Of a stretch of 55,165 nucleotides of DNA, positions 25,230 to 34,542 are shown piece by piece. Position 1 is the stretch's first letter. Each line of letters begins with the position of its first letter. The notes beneath the pieces were generated by a model. It saw only the letters and a program-made list of their open reading frames with translations, searched no databases and was not told the DNA's origin. The translations under genes and the position numbers were made by a program. Origin of the DNA: Archaeoglobi archaeon (GTDB lineage: Archaea > Halobacteriota > Archaeoglobi > Archaeoglobales > Archaeoglobaceae); contig JAPDIY010000090.1 of NCBI GenBank assembly GCA_029259335.1, positions 1 through 55,165 on the forward strand, given 5' to 3'.

Positions 25230-25680
25230 TGCTATTAAACTCAAATGTGGTATCCTGACCTTCGGATAGACTGCTGTTTATTCACGAACAAAAGTTTACA
25301 CCGCTTACACTACTACAAAACCCTCAGAAAAGAAGAACACTGATATCTACGTTTGGTGACGGATTCGTGATAACGAAAGAAGTTCTCAGGAGATCTAAGG
25401 AAAACAAGGCAGTTTACATTGGTAGGATAAAGAAAAAACACCTTTGGTAAGAAATAGAATAGAGGAACTTTAAGGACGATAAGCTCTGCAGGAGAACTGT
25501 TGAATTTGTCCTTACAAAGTTGTAGGCATCCCAGAAGCTGGGAGAGCTAAGATAGCTAAATGCTTGGTGGAGGATAAAAGGATCCCTATTATTTGGTTTC
25601 TACGGGGTAGAAGAAGCCTGAGAAGTACAGGAGAGATAAATCAGTTTTAAAGCTTGGGGAGATAATACGGCATTTGCTTA
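25230..25680 (+). pseudogene. Decayed coding relic, possibly a DDE transposase
   Basis: The 520-bp stretch 25192-25711 holds no intact gene. On the plus strand, broken frames read like protein: one ends in GDGFVITKEVLRRSKENKAV followed by YIGRIKKKHLW, and another holds PEAGRAKIAKCLVEDKRIPI then IWFLRGRRSLRSTGEI. These pieces resemble the second catalytic-Asp region and the following strands of IS4/ISH-type DDE transposases, but the match is by eye and weak. Several stops and at least two frame changes separate the pieces. I found no terminal inverted repeats. Confidence 0.35.
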
Positions 25681-25711
25681 CGTGATTCACATGGTCTAGT
25701 AACTTAGCAAG

Positions 25712-26467
25712 TTAATACGATCCTAATATTCCGGACTTCAGGTTTAAGGTTAGCTTCCTAATATCCTCAACCGCGCTTCCACCCTTCTCGTTAATGATAC
25801 GGATGAATGCACTTCCCACGACAACCCCATCTGCCCCTGCATCGATTAACTGCCTCACATGATCCGCCTTCGAAACACCGAATCCAACGGCTACAGGTTT
25901 CTTGCAGATGTTCTTGGCCCTTTTCAGAGCTTCAAATGCTAATGGGGAAATCTCTTTCCTCTCCCCCGTAACGCCGTAGGTTGAGACAAGATATATGAAG
26001 GTCGATAGCTCATCAATTGCCCTTAACCTCTCCTCGCTTGTGTTGGGTGCAGCCAAAAAAACGGTATCCATCCCAATACTGCTGCAAATATCCGCGTATT
26101 CTTCTGCCTCATCGTAGGGCAAGTCAACGACGAGCATAGCATCAACTCCGCTCGAATAAGCTCTCTCAACAAAATCCCTGACACCCATCCTGTAGATGGG
26201 ATTGAAGTAGCTCATGATTACCACCGGCTTATCTGATTCTTCCCTGAAAGCTTTCATGATATCAAAAACCTGCTTGACTCTGAAGTTTTTCAGGGTTCTC
26301 ACGTAGGATTCCTGAATCGTCTTCCCGTCAGCAACTGGGTCGCTGAAGGGAATTCCCAGCTCGATAACATCAGCACCAGCTTCAGAGGCAGTAAGCATGA
26401 ACTCAACTGTTTTTTCGGGACTTGGGTAGGATGCTGTGAAGAAGACTACAAGAGATTTGTCTATCAT
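25712..26467 (-). CDS. trpA: Tryptophan synthase alpha subunit
   Basis: Cleaves indole-3-glycerol phosphate to indole and glyceraldehyde 3-phosphate, in complex with TrpB. The 251-residue TIM barrel has the catalytic Glu and Asp in [15 protein letters not shown] and the substrate loop [11 protein letters not shown]. The phosphate site [10 protein letters not shown] and the closing VVGSAFI are intact. It is the last gene of the trp operon and overlaps trpB by 4 nt. Length is normal. Confidence 0.97.
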   Translation of the reverse strand: MIDKSLVVFFTASYPSPEKTVEFMLTASEAGADVIELGIPFSDPVADGKTIQESYVRTLKNFRVKQVFDIMKAFREESDKPVVIMSYFNPIYRMGVRDFVERAYSSGVDAMLVVDLPYDEAEEYADICSSIGMDTVFLAAPNTSEERLRAIDELSTFIYLVSTYGVTGERKEISPLAFEALKRAKNICKKPVAVGFGVSKADHVRQLIDAGADGVVVGSAFIRIINEKGGSAVEDIRKLTLNLKSGILGSY

Positions 26468-27618
26468 GCCATCATCTCCATAACTATGCCCATATCCTTA
26501 TCTCCCCTGCCGGAAAGGTTTACGATGATTATGCTGTCTTTATCCATCTCCTCTGCCATCCTGACCGCATACGCTACAGCATGAGCCGATTCAAGGGCGG
26601 GAATGATTCCTTCCTTTTTCGATAGCAAAGCAAAGGCCTTTAGAGCCTCCTCGTCGTTCACCGCAACGTATCTGCATTTCCCCGAATCTTTCAGAAAAGC
26701 ATGTTCCGGCCCAACTCCGGGATAATCGAGACCTGCAGCAATGCTGTGGGTGTCGAGCATCATCCCATCCTCATCCTGCAGGAAGTAAGACAGCATTCCG
26801 TGCAGAACTCCCTTACTGCCGGCAAGAAGAGAAGCTGAATGCTTTCCTGTCTCAATTCCCCTTCCAGCAGCCTCAACACCGATAAGCTCCACCTTGTCGT
26901 TAAGAAATGGATAGAATATTCCCATAGCATTGCTCCCACCTCCAACGCAGGCAACTATTGCATCTGGTAGTGTTTCTTCCATCTCGAGTATCTGTCTTTT
27001 TGTCTCAGCACCTATAACGGATTGAAAGTCTCTGACGATGGTGGGAAACGGATGGGGACCGACAACAGACCCGATGAGGTAGTGGGTGTATTCGAAACTC
27101 TCAACCCAGTCTCTCAAAGCCTCGTTTATGGCATCCTTTAAAGTTCTGCTTCCACTCTCCACTGCAGTAACCTTGGCTCCAAGCAAACGCATTCTGAATA
27201 CATTCATCTTCTGTCTATCGTAATCCTCAGCCCCCATGTATATCTCTGCCTCAAGGCCAAATAGCGAAGCAGCCATAGCCGTAGCAACCCCATGCTGCCC
27301 CGCTCCAGTCTCAGCAATAATCCTCCTCTTTCCCATGTATTTTGCCAACAATGCTTGGCCGAGAGTGTTGTTTATCTTATGTGCCCCACCATGCAGCAAG
27401 TCTTCTCTTTTCAGGTAAATCTTAACCCCAAGCTCCCTACTCATGTTCTCAGCAAAATAGAGAGGGGTAGGTCTGCCTGCGTAGTTTCTCAGATAGTAAT
27501 CGAGCTCTCTTCTGAATTTCTCATCCTCTTTCAGATCATTGTAAGCCCTCTCCAACTCCTCAAGTGGTGGAATCAACACTTCAGGAACGTATCTACCTCC
27601 AAACTCACCAAATCTCAT
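26464..27618 (-). CDS. trpB: Tryptophan synthase beta subunit (TrpB1)
   Basis: PLP enzyme joining indole and serine to make tryptophan. The PLP lysine is in [12 protein letters not shown], the carboxylate-binding loop is ETGAGQHG and the phosphate-binding GGGSNAMG is complete. The N-terminal [11 protein letters not shown] and 384-residue length mark the TrpB1 type that pairs with TrpA, unlike the longer stand-alone TrpB2. It overlaps trpF upstream by 14 nt and trpA downstream by 4 nt. Confidence 0.97.
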   Translation of the reverse strand: MRFGEFGGRYVPEVLIPPLEELERAYNDLKEDEKFRRELDYYLRNYAGRPTPLYFAENMSRELGVKIYLKREDLLHGGAHKINNTLGQALLAKYMGKRRIIAETGAGQHGVATAMAASLFGLEAEIYMGAEDYDRQKMNVFRMRLLGAKVTAVESGSRTLKDAINEALRDWVESFEYTHYLIGSVVGPHPFPTIVRDFQSVIGAETKRQILEMEETLPDAIVACVGGGSNAMGIFYPFLNDKVELIGVEAAGRGIETGKHSASLLAGSKGVLHGMLSYFLQDEDGMMLDTHSIAAGLDYPGVGPEHAFLKDSGKCRYVAVNDEEALKAFALLSKKEGIIPALESAHAVAYAVRMAEEMDKDSIIIVNLSGRGDKDMGIVMEMMA

Positions 27619-28204
27619 TTTTTGCCCTCCTTACAAATTCGAAAACGAGTTTTTCCGATTTAACACCATTCTGCTCAACTCCAGAAGATACATCCACTCC
27701 AATTGGTCTCACAATTTTTATCGCTTCAGCAACGTTACTCGACCTCAATCCACCAGCAAGAAAAATTCCGTATCTTTTAGCAACTTCTCTGCTCACATCC
27801 CAGTTATGCGTTTTTCCACTTCCATGTCCGGAATCAAGCAGTATGAAGTGGGGAGAATAAACCTCTATCTCCTTAAGTATGTTTTCAGTGCTTCTATCAA
27901 CAATAAAAGCTTTCATAACCTTCACACACTCCTTAAGCTTCTCGAAATCTTCTGGATTTATGGGAGAATGTACCTGAATAAAGTTGCATTCGACTTTGCT
28001 CAGAATTTCCATCCATTCATCGAGGGTGTTTGCAGTGGAAACGGCAAATATCGGTATTGAGGCTGAGGATACTATTTCCCTTGCAGCGTTCAAGTCTACA
28101 CATCTCCTCGATTTGCTTTTGACAACTACTCCGCCGACATCTGCATACTTCTCAACAATTTCGAGCTCTTCTATGTTCTTAACCCCACAAATCTTAACGA
28201 TCAT
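27605..28204 (-). CDS. trpF: Phosphoribosylanthranilate isomerase
   Basis: Converts N-(5-phosphoribosyl)anthranilate to the carboxyphenylamino-deoxyribulose phosphate that TrpC uses. The 199-residue barrel opens with [12 protein letters not shown], carrying the catalytic Cys, and has the catalytic Asp in [15 protein letters not shown]. The phosphate-binding [10 protein letters not shown] and VDVSSGVE segments close it. It overlaps trpG by 11 nt and trpB by 14 nt, in the middle of the operon. Confidence 0.94.
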   Translation of the reverse strand: MIVKICGVKNIEELEIVEKYADVGGVVVKSKSRRCVDLNAAREIVSSASIPIFAVSTANTLDEWMEILSKVECNFIQVHSPINPEDFEKLKECVKVMKAFIVDRSTENILKEIEVYSPHFILLDSGHGSGKTHNWDVSREVAKRYGIFLAGGLRSSNVAEAIKIVRPIGVDVSSGVEQNGVKSEKLVFEFVRRAKNEIW

Positions 28205-28730
28205 GGCAGATCTCCACGAAATTTCTTATCATCCTCAACCCGTCCTCTGTAAGCACACTCTCCGGGTGGAACTGTACACCAAAAATTTCATCTCTCCTCA
28301 AACCCATTATAACTCCGTCATCACTCACCGCCGTAATCTTAAACCCATTTGGAGGTTTTATCACCGCAAGAGAATGATAGCGACCAACTACAACGGGGTT
28401 TCTGACTCCCTTGAAGATTCCTTCAGAATCGTGCCTCACTACAGACGTTTTCCCGTGGATGGGCCTAACTTTCCCCACTTCACCACCAAAAACCTCTCCT
28501 ATGATCTGATGGCCAAGACAAATACCGAGAACTGGAACGTTCAAATCAAAAACGAATTCTAAGCTTCTATCAGGCTTTCCCGGCCCAGGTGAGATTACGA
28601 TGCCATCAAAATTCAGTTTCTTTATATCTTTTGCCCTATCCCTGTCAAAGACCTTCACTCTGTCGAAAAAGGATACATATTCGACGATGTTGTAAACGAA
28701 TGAGTCTTTATTGTCTATAACTACGATCAT
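28194..28730 (-). CDS. trpG: Anthranilate synthase glutamine amidotransferase subunit
   Basis: Class I glutamine amidotransferase that feeds ammonia to TrpE. The nucleophile Cys is in [16 protein letters not shown], and the His/Glu pair in [15 protein letters not shown]. The oxyanion strand SPGPGKPD is intact. The 178-residue length is slightly short but complete. It overlaps trpE by 4 nt, the expected stoichiometric pairing. The same fold serves PabA, but the trp context settles the role. Confidence 0.95.
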   Translation of the reverse strand: MIVVIDNKDSFVYNIVEYVSFFDRVKVFDRDRAKDIKKLNFDGIVISPGPGKPDRSLEFVFDLNVPVLGICLGHQIIGEVFGGEVGKVRPIHGKTSVVRHDSEGIFKGVRNPVVVGRYHSLAVIKPPNGFKITAVSDDGVIMGLRRDEIFGVQFHPESVLTEDGLRMIRNFVEICHDR

Positions 28731-29962
28731 AATCCCACCGCCTTTAAAACACCTGAAATTTTATTCTCTGTCTCGTAAAACTCTCTTTCCGGATTGGAGT
28801 CGACCACAATCCCCGCCCCGGCTCTCACCTTGCATTTTTTCTCGCACTCAATCATCCTTATAGCTATGGCCATATCAGAAGTGTTTTCGGAAAAGTAGCC
28901 CACAGCACCAGCGTAAACAGCCCTTTTTGTTCTCTCCATCTCCTCTATCAACTCAATGGCTCTCAGCTTTGGTGCCCCTGTAACAGTTCCTGCAGGAAAA
29001 GCAGCTTTCATAGCATCGAAGTGGGTCATACCAGCCCTTAGCTCTCCAACAACCTCGCTCTCTATGTGGAGAACATTTGGATAGCTTATTACCTCCATAA
29101 ATCTTGAAACTCTAACACTTCCTGCTCTGCACACCTTCCTAACATCGTTTCTTGCAAGGTCTACAAGCATGACATGCTCTGCTCTCTCTTTCTCGTCACT
29201 CAAAAGTCTTTTCGATACTTCCTCCTCCTTGCCCGCCTCTCTTTTTGCCGTTCCAGCAATGGGGTTGATTATGAAATAGCTCCCCTCAACCCTCCCCATT
29301 GTTTCGGGACTTGAACCAACCAAGGACTTTTCGAATTCGAGCAAAAACATGTAGGGACTCGGATTAAGCTTTCTGAGCTTGAGATACATTTCAAATGGAT
29401 TTAGGTCGCTCTTAACAACGTATTCTCTCGAAAGCACAATCTGGTAAACCTCACCCTCGTAAATCTGTTCCTTGCCCTTCTCAACCATTTCCATGAACTC
29501 TTCCTTGCTTTCGTAGTAAACGATGTCTGCTCCTCCATTTGGATCGCTCAACTCAACTCTCTTTGCTCTCTCTACTATTCTATCAGCATTGTCAATATTG
29601 ACGCTGAACAGTTTTTTCAGGTAGTGGTCGTAAACGAAGTAGCCATCATAGCATCCGAAAACTGAAGGCTCATAAACCCTTCTCCCTATGTAATTTCCCA
29701 CGGCGTCGTAGGAAACATAGCCGACAAGCAAACCCTTAACGTGTATTTCTTTCAGAGCGTCAAAAGGATCGCTTATTCTGGAAACTGTCTCTCCGTCCAC
29801 TTTGGTTCTACTGTCTATCCTGATCGTGTATAGGGGGTTAAATGAGATGTAGGTGTATCTTGCCTTCCCAGTTTTCTCTGCCGATTCAAGGATGAATGGA
29901 CTCGCTGAATCTCTTACTGCAGCATACAGTTTTACTGGCGGCACGTACTCGTGCTTCTGCAT
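28727..29962 (-). CDS. trpE: Anthranilate synthase component I
   Basis: Chorismate-binding subunit making anthranilate with TrpG. The C-terminal half carries GTAKREAGKEEE, the DLARNDVRKV signature, the conserved FPAGTVTGAPKLRA and the closing RAGAGIVVDSNPE. Near the start, SPFILESAEK corresponds to the LLES tryptophan-feedback motif, so the enzyme is probably inhibited by tryptophan. At 411 residues it is shorter than bacterial TrpE but normal for archaea. It begins inside the end of trpD, with a 31-nt overlap. Confidence 0.95.
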   Translation of the reverse strand: MQKHEYVPPVKLYAAVRDSASPFILESAEKTGKARYTYISFNPLYTIRIDSRTKVDGETVSRISDPFDALKEIHVKGLLVGYVSYDAVGNYIGRRVYEPSVFGCYDGYFVYDHYLKKLFSVNIDNADRIVERAKRVELSDPNGGADIVYYESKEEFMEMVEKGKEQIYEGEVYQIVLSREYVVKSDLNPFEMYLKLRKLNPSPYMFLLEFEKSLVGSSPETMGRVEGSYFIINPIAGTAKREAGKEEEVSKRLLSDEKERAEHVMLVDLARNDVRKVCRAGSVRVSRFMEVISYPNVLHIESEVVGELRAGMTHFDAMKAAFPAGTVTGAPKLRAIELIEEMERTKRAVYAGAVGYFSENTSDMAIAIRMIECEKKCKVRAGAGIVVDSNPEREFYETENKISGVLKAVGL

Positions 29963-30903
29963 ACAATTTCCTCCAGTTTTGCCAGAATCTCACCATCTTC
30001 AATTTTGTTCTCGAAGATTTCAACACCCTCTTTCAAGTCTTCATAACCAATGGCGAACATTGCAGCAGCGAAGTTTACGGCTATGAAGTTTCTGTCCTCC
30101 TTTAACCCTTTTCCAGCAAAAACAGATCTTATTCTCTCTGCAGATTCCACGCTGCTTTTACACTCGACTATGCTTACTCTCCGAACCCCAAAGTCTTCAG
30201 GAGTCACTTTAATTATATCCACTCCGTCATCGACAATGGCAAGTAGAGTCTCCTTACTCGGACTTACTTCATCAAGCCCGCTGCCATGTACGACAACAGC
30301 CCTCCTTTCCATCATATCCACAGCTCTCGCAATTTCCGTCAGCAAGTCCTCATCGGAGACGCCTATTATCTGATATGCGGGCTTAGCGGGATTTGATAGC
30401 GGGCCAACTATGTTGAAAATCGTTCTGATTCCCAACTTCTTTCTAATTGCTCCAACCTTTGCAAAGGGTTTGTGGTAGAGTGGGGCGAAGAGGAATGCAA
30501 ATCCAGTCTCGTCAATCATTTTTTTAGCAAGCTCTGGAGACATTTCGATATTTACACCAAGAACTTCAAGAACGTCTGCTGATCCACTTTTCGAGCTGAT
30601 TGATCTGTTCCCATGTTTGGCTACCGGATGTACGGTTGAGAGGGCAATTGCAACAGCAGTACTTACGTTAATTGTACTCGCCTTATCTCCACCCGTCCCG
30701 CAGGTGTCGGCCACCTTTCCGAGATCTACAGCCGACTTCTCACTAATACCTTTTGCAAATCCTGCTATAACTTCAGCGTCGTAACCTTTTGCCTCCATAG
30801 CGGCAAGTATTGCGGCAATTTGGACTTCATCAAAATTCGGCAGCTCTTTTGCTATCTCGTATGCAATATCAAAATTTAGGTTTGATATTGCGACCTCAAT
30901 CAT
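29932..30903 (-). CDS. trpD: Anthranilate phosphoribosyltransferase
   Basis: Transfers phosphoribose from PRPP to anthranilate. The PRPP-binding signature DTCGTGGDKASTINVST is complete, followed by KHGNRSISSKSGSADVLE and the magnesium/anthranilate-site HGSGLDEVSPS. The 323-residue length is normal, with no fusion to trpG. It overlaps trpC by 4 nt and trpE by 31 nt. Confidence 0.96.
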   Translation of the reverse strand: MIEVAISNLNFDIAYEIAKELPNFDEVQIAAILAAMEAKGYDAEVIAGFAKGISEKSAVDLGKVADTCGTGGDKASTINVSTAVAIALSTVHPVAKHGNRSISSKSGSADVLEVLGVNIEMSPELAKKMIDETGFAFLFAPLYHKPFAKVGAIRKKLGIRTIFNIVGPLSNPAKPAYQIIGVSDEDLLTEIARAVDMMERRAVVVHGSGLDEVSPSKETLLAIVDDGVDIIKVTPEDFGVRRVSIVECKSSVESAERIRSVFAGKGLKEDRNFIAVNFAAAMFAIGYEDLKEGVEIFENKIEDGEILAKLEEIVCRSTSTCRQ

Positions 30904-31580
30904 TTTTTCGCCTCCACAAACGATCTGACGAACTCTTCGGTATTTTCGGCCATCATAAAGGTCGTTCCGATTAAAGCGGCGTCAACATATTCAAGAACAA
31001 AAAGAAGGTCAGCAATACTGTTTATTCCACTCCCACTCACTTTAAAACCTTCAATTTTACTTGCTAACCTGGCAGTAACGCTAACGTCCCCTCTATCAGT
31101 TTCCATCCTGTCTATATCTCTGTTGTTGATCAGAATTGCCCTTGCATTGCCAGCATATTCCAAATCCTCAGGTTTATGGATCTCCACAAGCGGTTCAATT
31201 CCGTGTTCAAAGCAGCAGTCAGCGAATTCTGATGTTTCATCTTTCAAATGTCTTGCAATTAGCAGAACTGCCGAAACACCGATTTCTGCACTTCTTTCAA
31301 TTTCTCCAACATCTCTTATGAAGTCCTTTCTGAGAACGGGAAGTTCAGCATCTCTGCATATCTTCTTTAGAGTTGCTATATCTCCTTTAAATTCCTTTGC
31401 CGTTATGTAGGATATTGCTGCCGCTCTAGCATTCTGATATGCTGTTAGTATGTCTTCAATGTCTCTACCTTTCAGAAGATCGCCGTGCAAGGGGGAGAAA
31501 GGCTTTATCTCTGCAATAATCGGATTCCTGCCCCTATCTTTGGCTTTTTTCAGAGAGTCAATAAACCCAAAGTCCATCAC
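30900..31580 (-). CDS. trpC: Indole-3-glycerol phosphate synthase
   Basis: Closes the indole ring to give indole-3-glycerol phosphate. The 226-residue barrel has the catalytic lysine in AEIKPFSPLHGDL, the second lysine in PVLRKDFI, and the phosphate-site VSGSGINS. It is the first gene of the operon. The start is GTG 31580 or, equally, the next codon ATG 31577, where GTGATG abuts the short leader. A TATA box lies at 31616-31623. I saw no leader peptide with Trp codons, so classical attenuation is unlikely. Confidence 0.94.
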   Translation of the reverse strand: MMDFGFIDSLKKAKDRGRNPIIAEIKPFSPLHGDLLKGRDIEDILTAYQNARAAAISYITAKEFKGDIATLKKICRDAELPVLRKDFIRDVGEIERSAEIGVSAVLLIARHLKDETSEFADCCFEHGIEPLVEIHKPEDLEYAGNARAILINNRDIDRMETDRGDVSVTARLASKIEGFKVSGSGINSIADLLFVLEYVDAALIGTTFMMAENTEEFVRSFVEAKK

Positions 31581-31615
31581 CTGTTCCTACCATGTGGGAT
31601 TAATCTTGCTTTAGG

Positions 31616-31630
31616 TATTTAAACTTTTCC
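31616..31630 (-). promoter_or_regulatory. BRE/TATA of the trp operon
   Basis: Minus-strand GGAAAAG then TTTAAATA (31616-31623). Transcription would begin near 31594, leaving about 15 nt before trpC. That is too short for an attenuator, so control is probably at initiation. Confidence 0.6.
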
Positions 31631-31905
31631 ACTTGATTTCAAGTGTCAAGAATAGCGTAATTCTGCGGCCAGTTACATGATCGTCGAAAAATTTCACTTG
31701 AGAACAACTATGAAGATCTGCTGTTTTATGGCATGTGTTTCTCTCTTCAGCTATTCTACCGGCATAGGATATTTTACCAGTGCTTGGACTCTGCGTAAAA
31801 GAGGTACGGAGGGGACGTTCGTCAATGGTGTCCATCTTAAGCCCCAGTGCACCTCTCACGGTGTTCATGGATTGTGGTAAAGATTCGGAACAGCAGAGCT
31901 AAATG
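31631..31905. other. Unassigned part of the trpC-TIP49 intergenic region
   Basis: The 369-bp gap between trpC and the TIP49 gene holds both promoters at its edges. The middle has open frames on both strands, including one of 85 codons on the minus strand (31868-31611) containing RGALGLKMDTIDERP. That frame would cross the trp promoter and resembles nothing I know. It may be an eroded gene or mobile-element end. I see no tRNA-like or riboswitch-like fold. Confidence 0.3.
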
Positions 31906-31910
31906 AAATA

Positions 31911-31918
31911 TTTATATA
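31911..31918 (+). promoter_or_regulatory. TATA box of the TIP49 gene
   Basis: TTTATATA preceded by ATGAAATA. Transcription would start close to 31940, just before the GGTGAT ribosome site at 31941-31946, which lies 3 nt from the ATG at 31950. Confidence 0.6.
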
Positions 31919-31949
31919 GCCCTACATTTCCACCAATTTTGGTGATAAC

Positions 31950-33299
31950 ATGGTGGGCGAAATCAGAGAGATCAGCCAGACTTTTGAGAGGATAAGCGCC
32001 CACTCACATATTCGTGGTCTCGGCCTTGATGAAAATCTGAGAGCTAAGGATGTTGCTGATGGACTTGTTGGGCAGAAGAAGGCGAGGGAGGCTGCTGGAG
32101 TAATAGTTAGGCTGATTCAGTCGGGTAAGATGGCAGGCAGAGGTATCCTGATAGCTGGCCCGCCTGGAACAGGGAAAACAGCTATAGCTGTGGCAATAAG
32201 CAAGGAGCTTGGCAGGGATATACCCTTCGTGCAAGTCTCTGCCAGCGAGTTTTACAGCGCTGAGATGAAGAAGACCGAAGCCCTCATTCAGGCGATGAGG
32301 AAGGCTATAGGTGTTAGAATAAGAGAAACAAGGACTGTGCTTGAGGGAGAGGTTGTAGGGCTGGATTACAACATGGTTCCCAACCCGTACAACCCAACGC
32401 AGAAAATCCCCGAATCTGCAACTCTTACGCTGGCAACGAAGGATGAGAAGAGAACCTTCAGCGTTGGTGGGAGGTTAGCTTTGCAGTTCATCTCACAGGG
32501 CATCGAAGTTGGAGATGTTATAATGATAGATAAAGAAACTGGGAGGATGGGGAAGCTTGGAAGGAGTGTGAAGGCCAAGAAGAAGTACGATATCGGAGAT
32601 GACGAGGTTGTAGAAGTTCCGTCGGGGAAGGTGGAGAAGGAGAAAGAGTTTGAATACGTCGTAACTCTGCATGATCTGGATGAGGCCAACGCAAGGAGGA
32701 CAAGCATTTTCAGCCTCTTTTCCCCACCAAGCAGGGAGATTGATAACGAAGTGAGGCAGGCTGTTGATGAGCAGGTCAAGAAGCTCGTTGAAGAAGGGAG
32801 AGCAGAGCTTGTACCGGGAGTGCTGTTCATCGATGAGACCCACCTGATGGACATTGAGCTATTCGCCTTCATGAACAGGGCGATGGAGTCTGAAATGGCG
32901 CCGATAATCATTCTGGCTTCAAACAGGGGATTTTCGAGAATCAGGGGGACAGATATTGCTGCTCCTCACGGTATACCTCTCGATCTGCTCGACAGACTTC
33001 TGATAATCACTACCGAGCCCTACAGCAGGGATGAGATTAAGACGATCATCGAAATTAGGGCCGCAGAGTCGGGAATGATGCTGAGTGATGAGGCAATTGA
33101 AAAGCTGACGGATATAGGGGAGAAAACGAGTCTTAGGTATGCGGTGCAGCTTCTCGCCCCTGCCTACGAGTTCGCCAGAATGAGAGACTCAGGCAGGGTT
33201 GAATTAGAAGATGTGGAAAGGGCAGCAAACATCTTTGCTGATGTCAGTCAGAGTTCAGCATACCTCAAGAAATGGGAGGAGAAGATGCTTGGGATGTGA
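31950..33299 (+). CDS. TIP49 (RuvB-like) AAA+ ATPase
   Basis: Archaeal homologue of eukaryotic RuvBL1/RuvBL2, hexameric AAA+ ATPases that help assemble chromatin-remodelling and box C/D or H/ACA RNP complexes. Walker A is GPPGTGKT (70-77), the inserted OB-like domain II spans roughly 115-235, Walker B is VLFIDETHLMD, and sensor regions follow (ILASNRG and the TSLRYAVQLL helix). The 449-residue length is typical. It has its own promoter and a clear ribosome site. In archaea a single copy presumably forms homohexamers. Its archaeal role is unproven. Confidence 0.95.
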   Translation: MVGEIREISQTFERISAHSHIRGLGLDENLRAKDVADGLVGQKKAREAAGVIVRLIQSGKMAGRGILIAGPPGTGKTAIAVAISKELGRDIPFVQVSASEFYSAEMKKTEALIQAMRKAIGVRIRETRTVLEGEVVGLDYNMVPNPYNPTQKIPESATLTLATKDEKRTFSVGGRLALQFISQGIEVGDVIMIDKETGRMGKLGRSVKAKKKYDIGDDEVVEVPSGKVEKEKEFEYVVTLHDLDEANARRTSIFSLFSPPSREIDNEVRQAVDEQVKKLVEEGRAELVPGVLFIDETHLMDIELFAFMNRAMESEMAPIIILASNRGFSRIRGTDIAAPHGIPLDLLDRLLIITTEPYSRDEIKTIIEIRAAESGMMLSDEAIEKLTDIGEKTSLRYAVQLLAPAYEFARMRDSGRVELEDVERAANIFADVSQSSAYLKKWEEKMLGM

Positions 33300-33326
33300 T
33301 TTTATTTTTTAGCAATTGACTAAATG

Positions 33327-33334
33327 TTATATTT
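33327..33334 (+). promoter_or_regulatory. TATA box of the NreA gene
   Basis: TTATATTT is centred 26 nt before the GTG at 33356; there is no ribosome site, so initiation is probably leaderless on GTG. Confidence 0.55.
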
Positions 33335-33355
33335 CCCGATACCAGATTTCACTAA

Positions 33356-34531
33356 GTGAGATGTGCTGAATGTAAGGGAAATCTGCTCTGCGGGAGAAGT
33401 AAGTGTCCGCTTGTCGAAAAATACAGATTTTTGAGGAGCGTCAGGATCGATGATAGAATTCATGACCCCTCTCCTCCATCGCTTTTCGTGGGCAGAATAG
33501 GATATCCGAAGGTTTACGTCGGACCCTTAATCGCCATCAACACCGATCCAGTTTATGCAGACTCTCCGTGGCTCTGGAAAAGCATTGAGGAAGTTATAAA
33601 GCTGAGAACATCAATGCTGAGAGCTTCAACGAGAATGAGGGTTGAGGACGTTAGAGGTGAGAGCAAACAGGTTGTGGAGTTACAGGAGCTTACTGCTGCT
33701 ATTAAACCTGTTGACGTCGAGGCTGAGATAAGAAAGCTGAGCAGAAAGGCTGAATTTGACGATGTTGTTCAGCCGATGGGCTACTCGGCTTTGGTTGATG
33801 GTATAAGGATTACAGAGAACCCCAAGATCCCGGATAGGGTAGAGAAAGTGTACTATGACGATCTGAAAGCTCAGGAAGCTTTGCTGAGTTTGTATAACCA
33901 CGGATTCTCGACCTACTACCTCCAGAAAATTTTCTCTGCAGGGATGCTTGGAGAAAGAAAGAGCAGGAAGCTCGTTCCAACGAGGTGGAGCATTACAGCG
34001 GTACACAGCATTCTCGGTGAGGAGATCAAGAAAGAGATTGCGGATTATGGTCCAATAGACAAAACAATGCTCTTCAGCTTCGAGCACTTTGGAAACCATT
34101 TTGAAATTATCCTTTCGCCTGAGAGGTACTTTTTCCAGCTAATAGAGATCTGGCAGAGAAAGTCGTTCTGGAGTCCCAAGCAGGACTGGATTGGGGCTGA
34201 CAGCGAGGACATAAGGCCAAAGAGAGATTATTCGTCTCTAAGTGGTGGATACTACGCTGCTCGCCTACCGGTGCTGGAGTATCTCAGAAGGATAAGGAAG
34301 CAAGCTTCGGTGCTGGTTATAAGGGAGATCAAGCCATCTTACTACGCTCCTCTGGGTGTGTGGGTGGTTGAGGAGGGTGTTAGGAAAGCTGTGAGCGCCG
34401 AACCTGAAGTTTTTAACTCGTTCGAAGATGCTCTGAAAAAGGCATCATCGAGAATTGAAACGCAGTCTGAAAAATGGCATAAGTACATTAACAGACAGAC
34501 ATCTTTGCAGTCATTTTGGCAATTGGCATAA
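33356..34531 (+). CDS. nreA: Nre-family DNA repair protein with PIP box
   Basis: Archaeal Nre protein, implicated in DNA damage tolerance and PCNA binding. The N-terminus has a zinc-finger-like set CAECKGNLLCGRSKC (Cys 3, 6, 12, 17). The Nre core follows with SLFVGRIGYPKVYVGPL and later TRWSITAVHSILGEEI. The last residues contain QTSLQSFW (381-388), a PCNA-interacting peptide. The 391-residue length is normal. The start is a GTG, consistent with a leaderless mRNA from the TATA box 26 nt upstream. Together with PolB it makes two PIP-box proteins in this window. Confidence 0.92.
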   Translation: MRCAECKGNLLCGRSKCPLVEKYRFLRSVRIDDRIHDPSPPSLFVGRIGYPKVYVGPLIAINTDPVYADSPWLWKSIEEVIKLRTSMLRASTRMRVEDVRGESKQVVELQELTAAIKPVDVEAEIRKLSRKAEFDDVVQPMGYSALVDGIRITENPKIPDRVEKVYYDDLKAQEALLSLYNHGFSTYYLQKIFSAGMLGERKSRKLVPTRWSITAVHSILGEEIKKEIADYGPIDKTMLFSFEHFGNHFEIILSPERYFFQLIEIWQRKSFWSPKQDWIGADSEDIRPKRDYSSLSGGYYAARLPVLEYLRRIRKQASVLVIREIKPSYYAPLGVWVVEEGVRKAVSAEPEVFNSFEDALKKASSRIETQSEKWHKYINRQTSLQSFWQLA

Positions 34532-34542
34532 CAAAATTGTAA

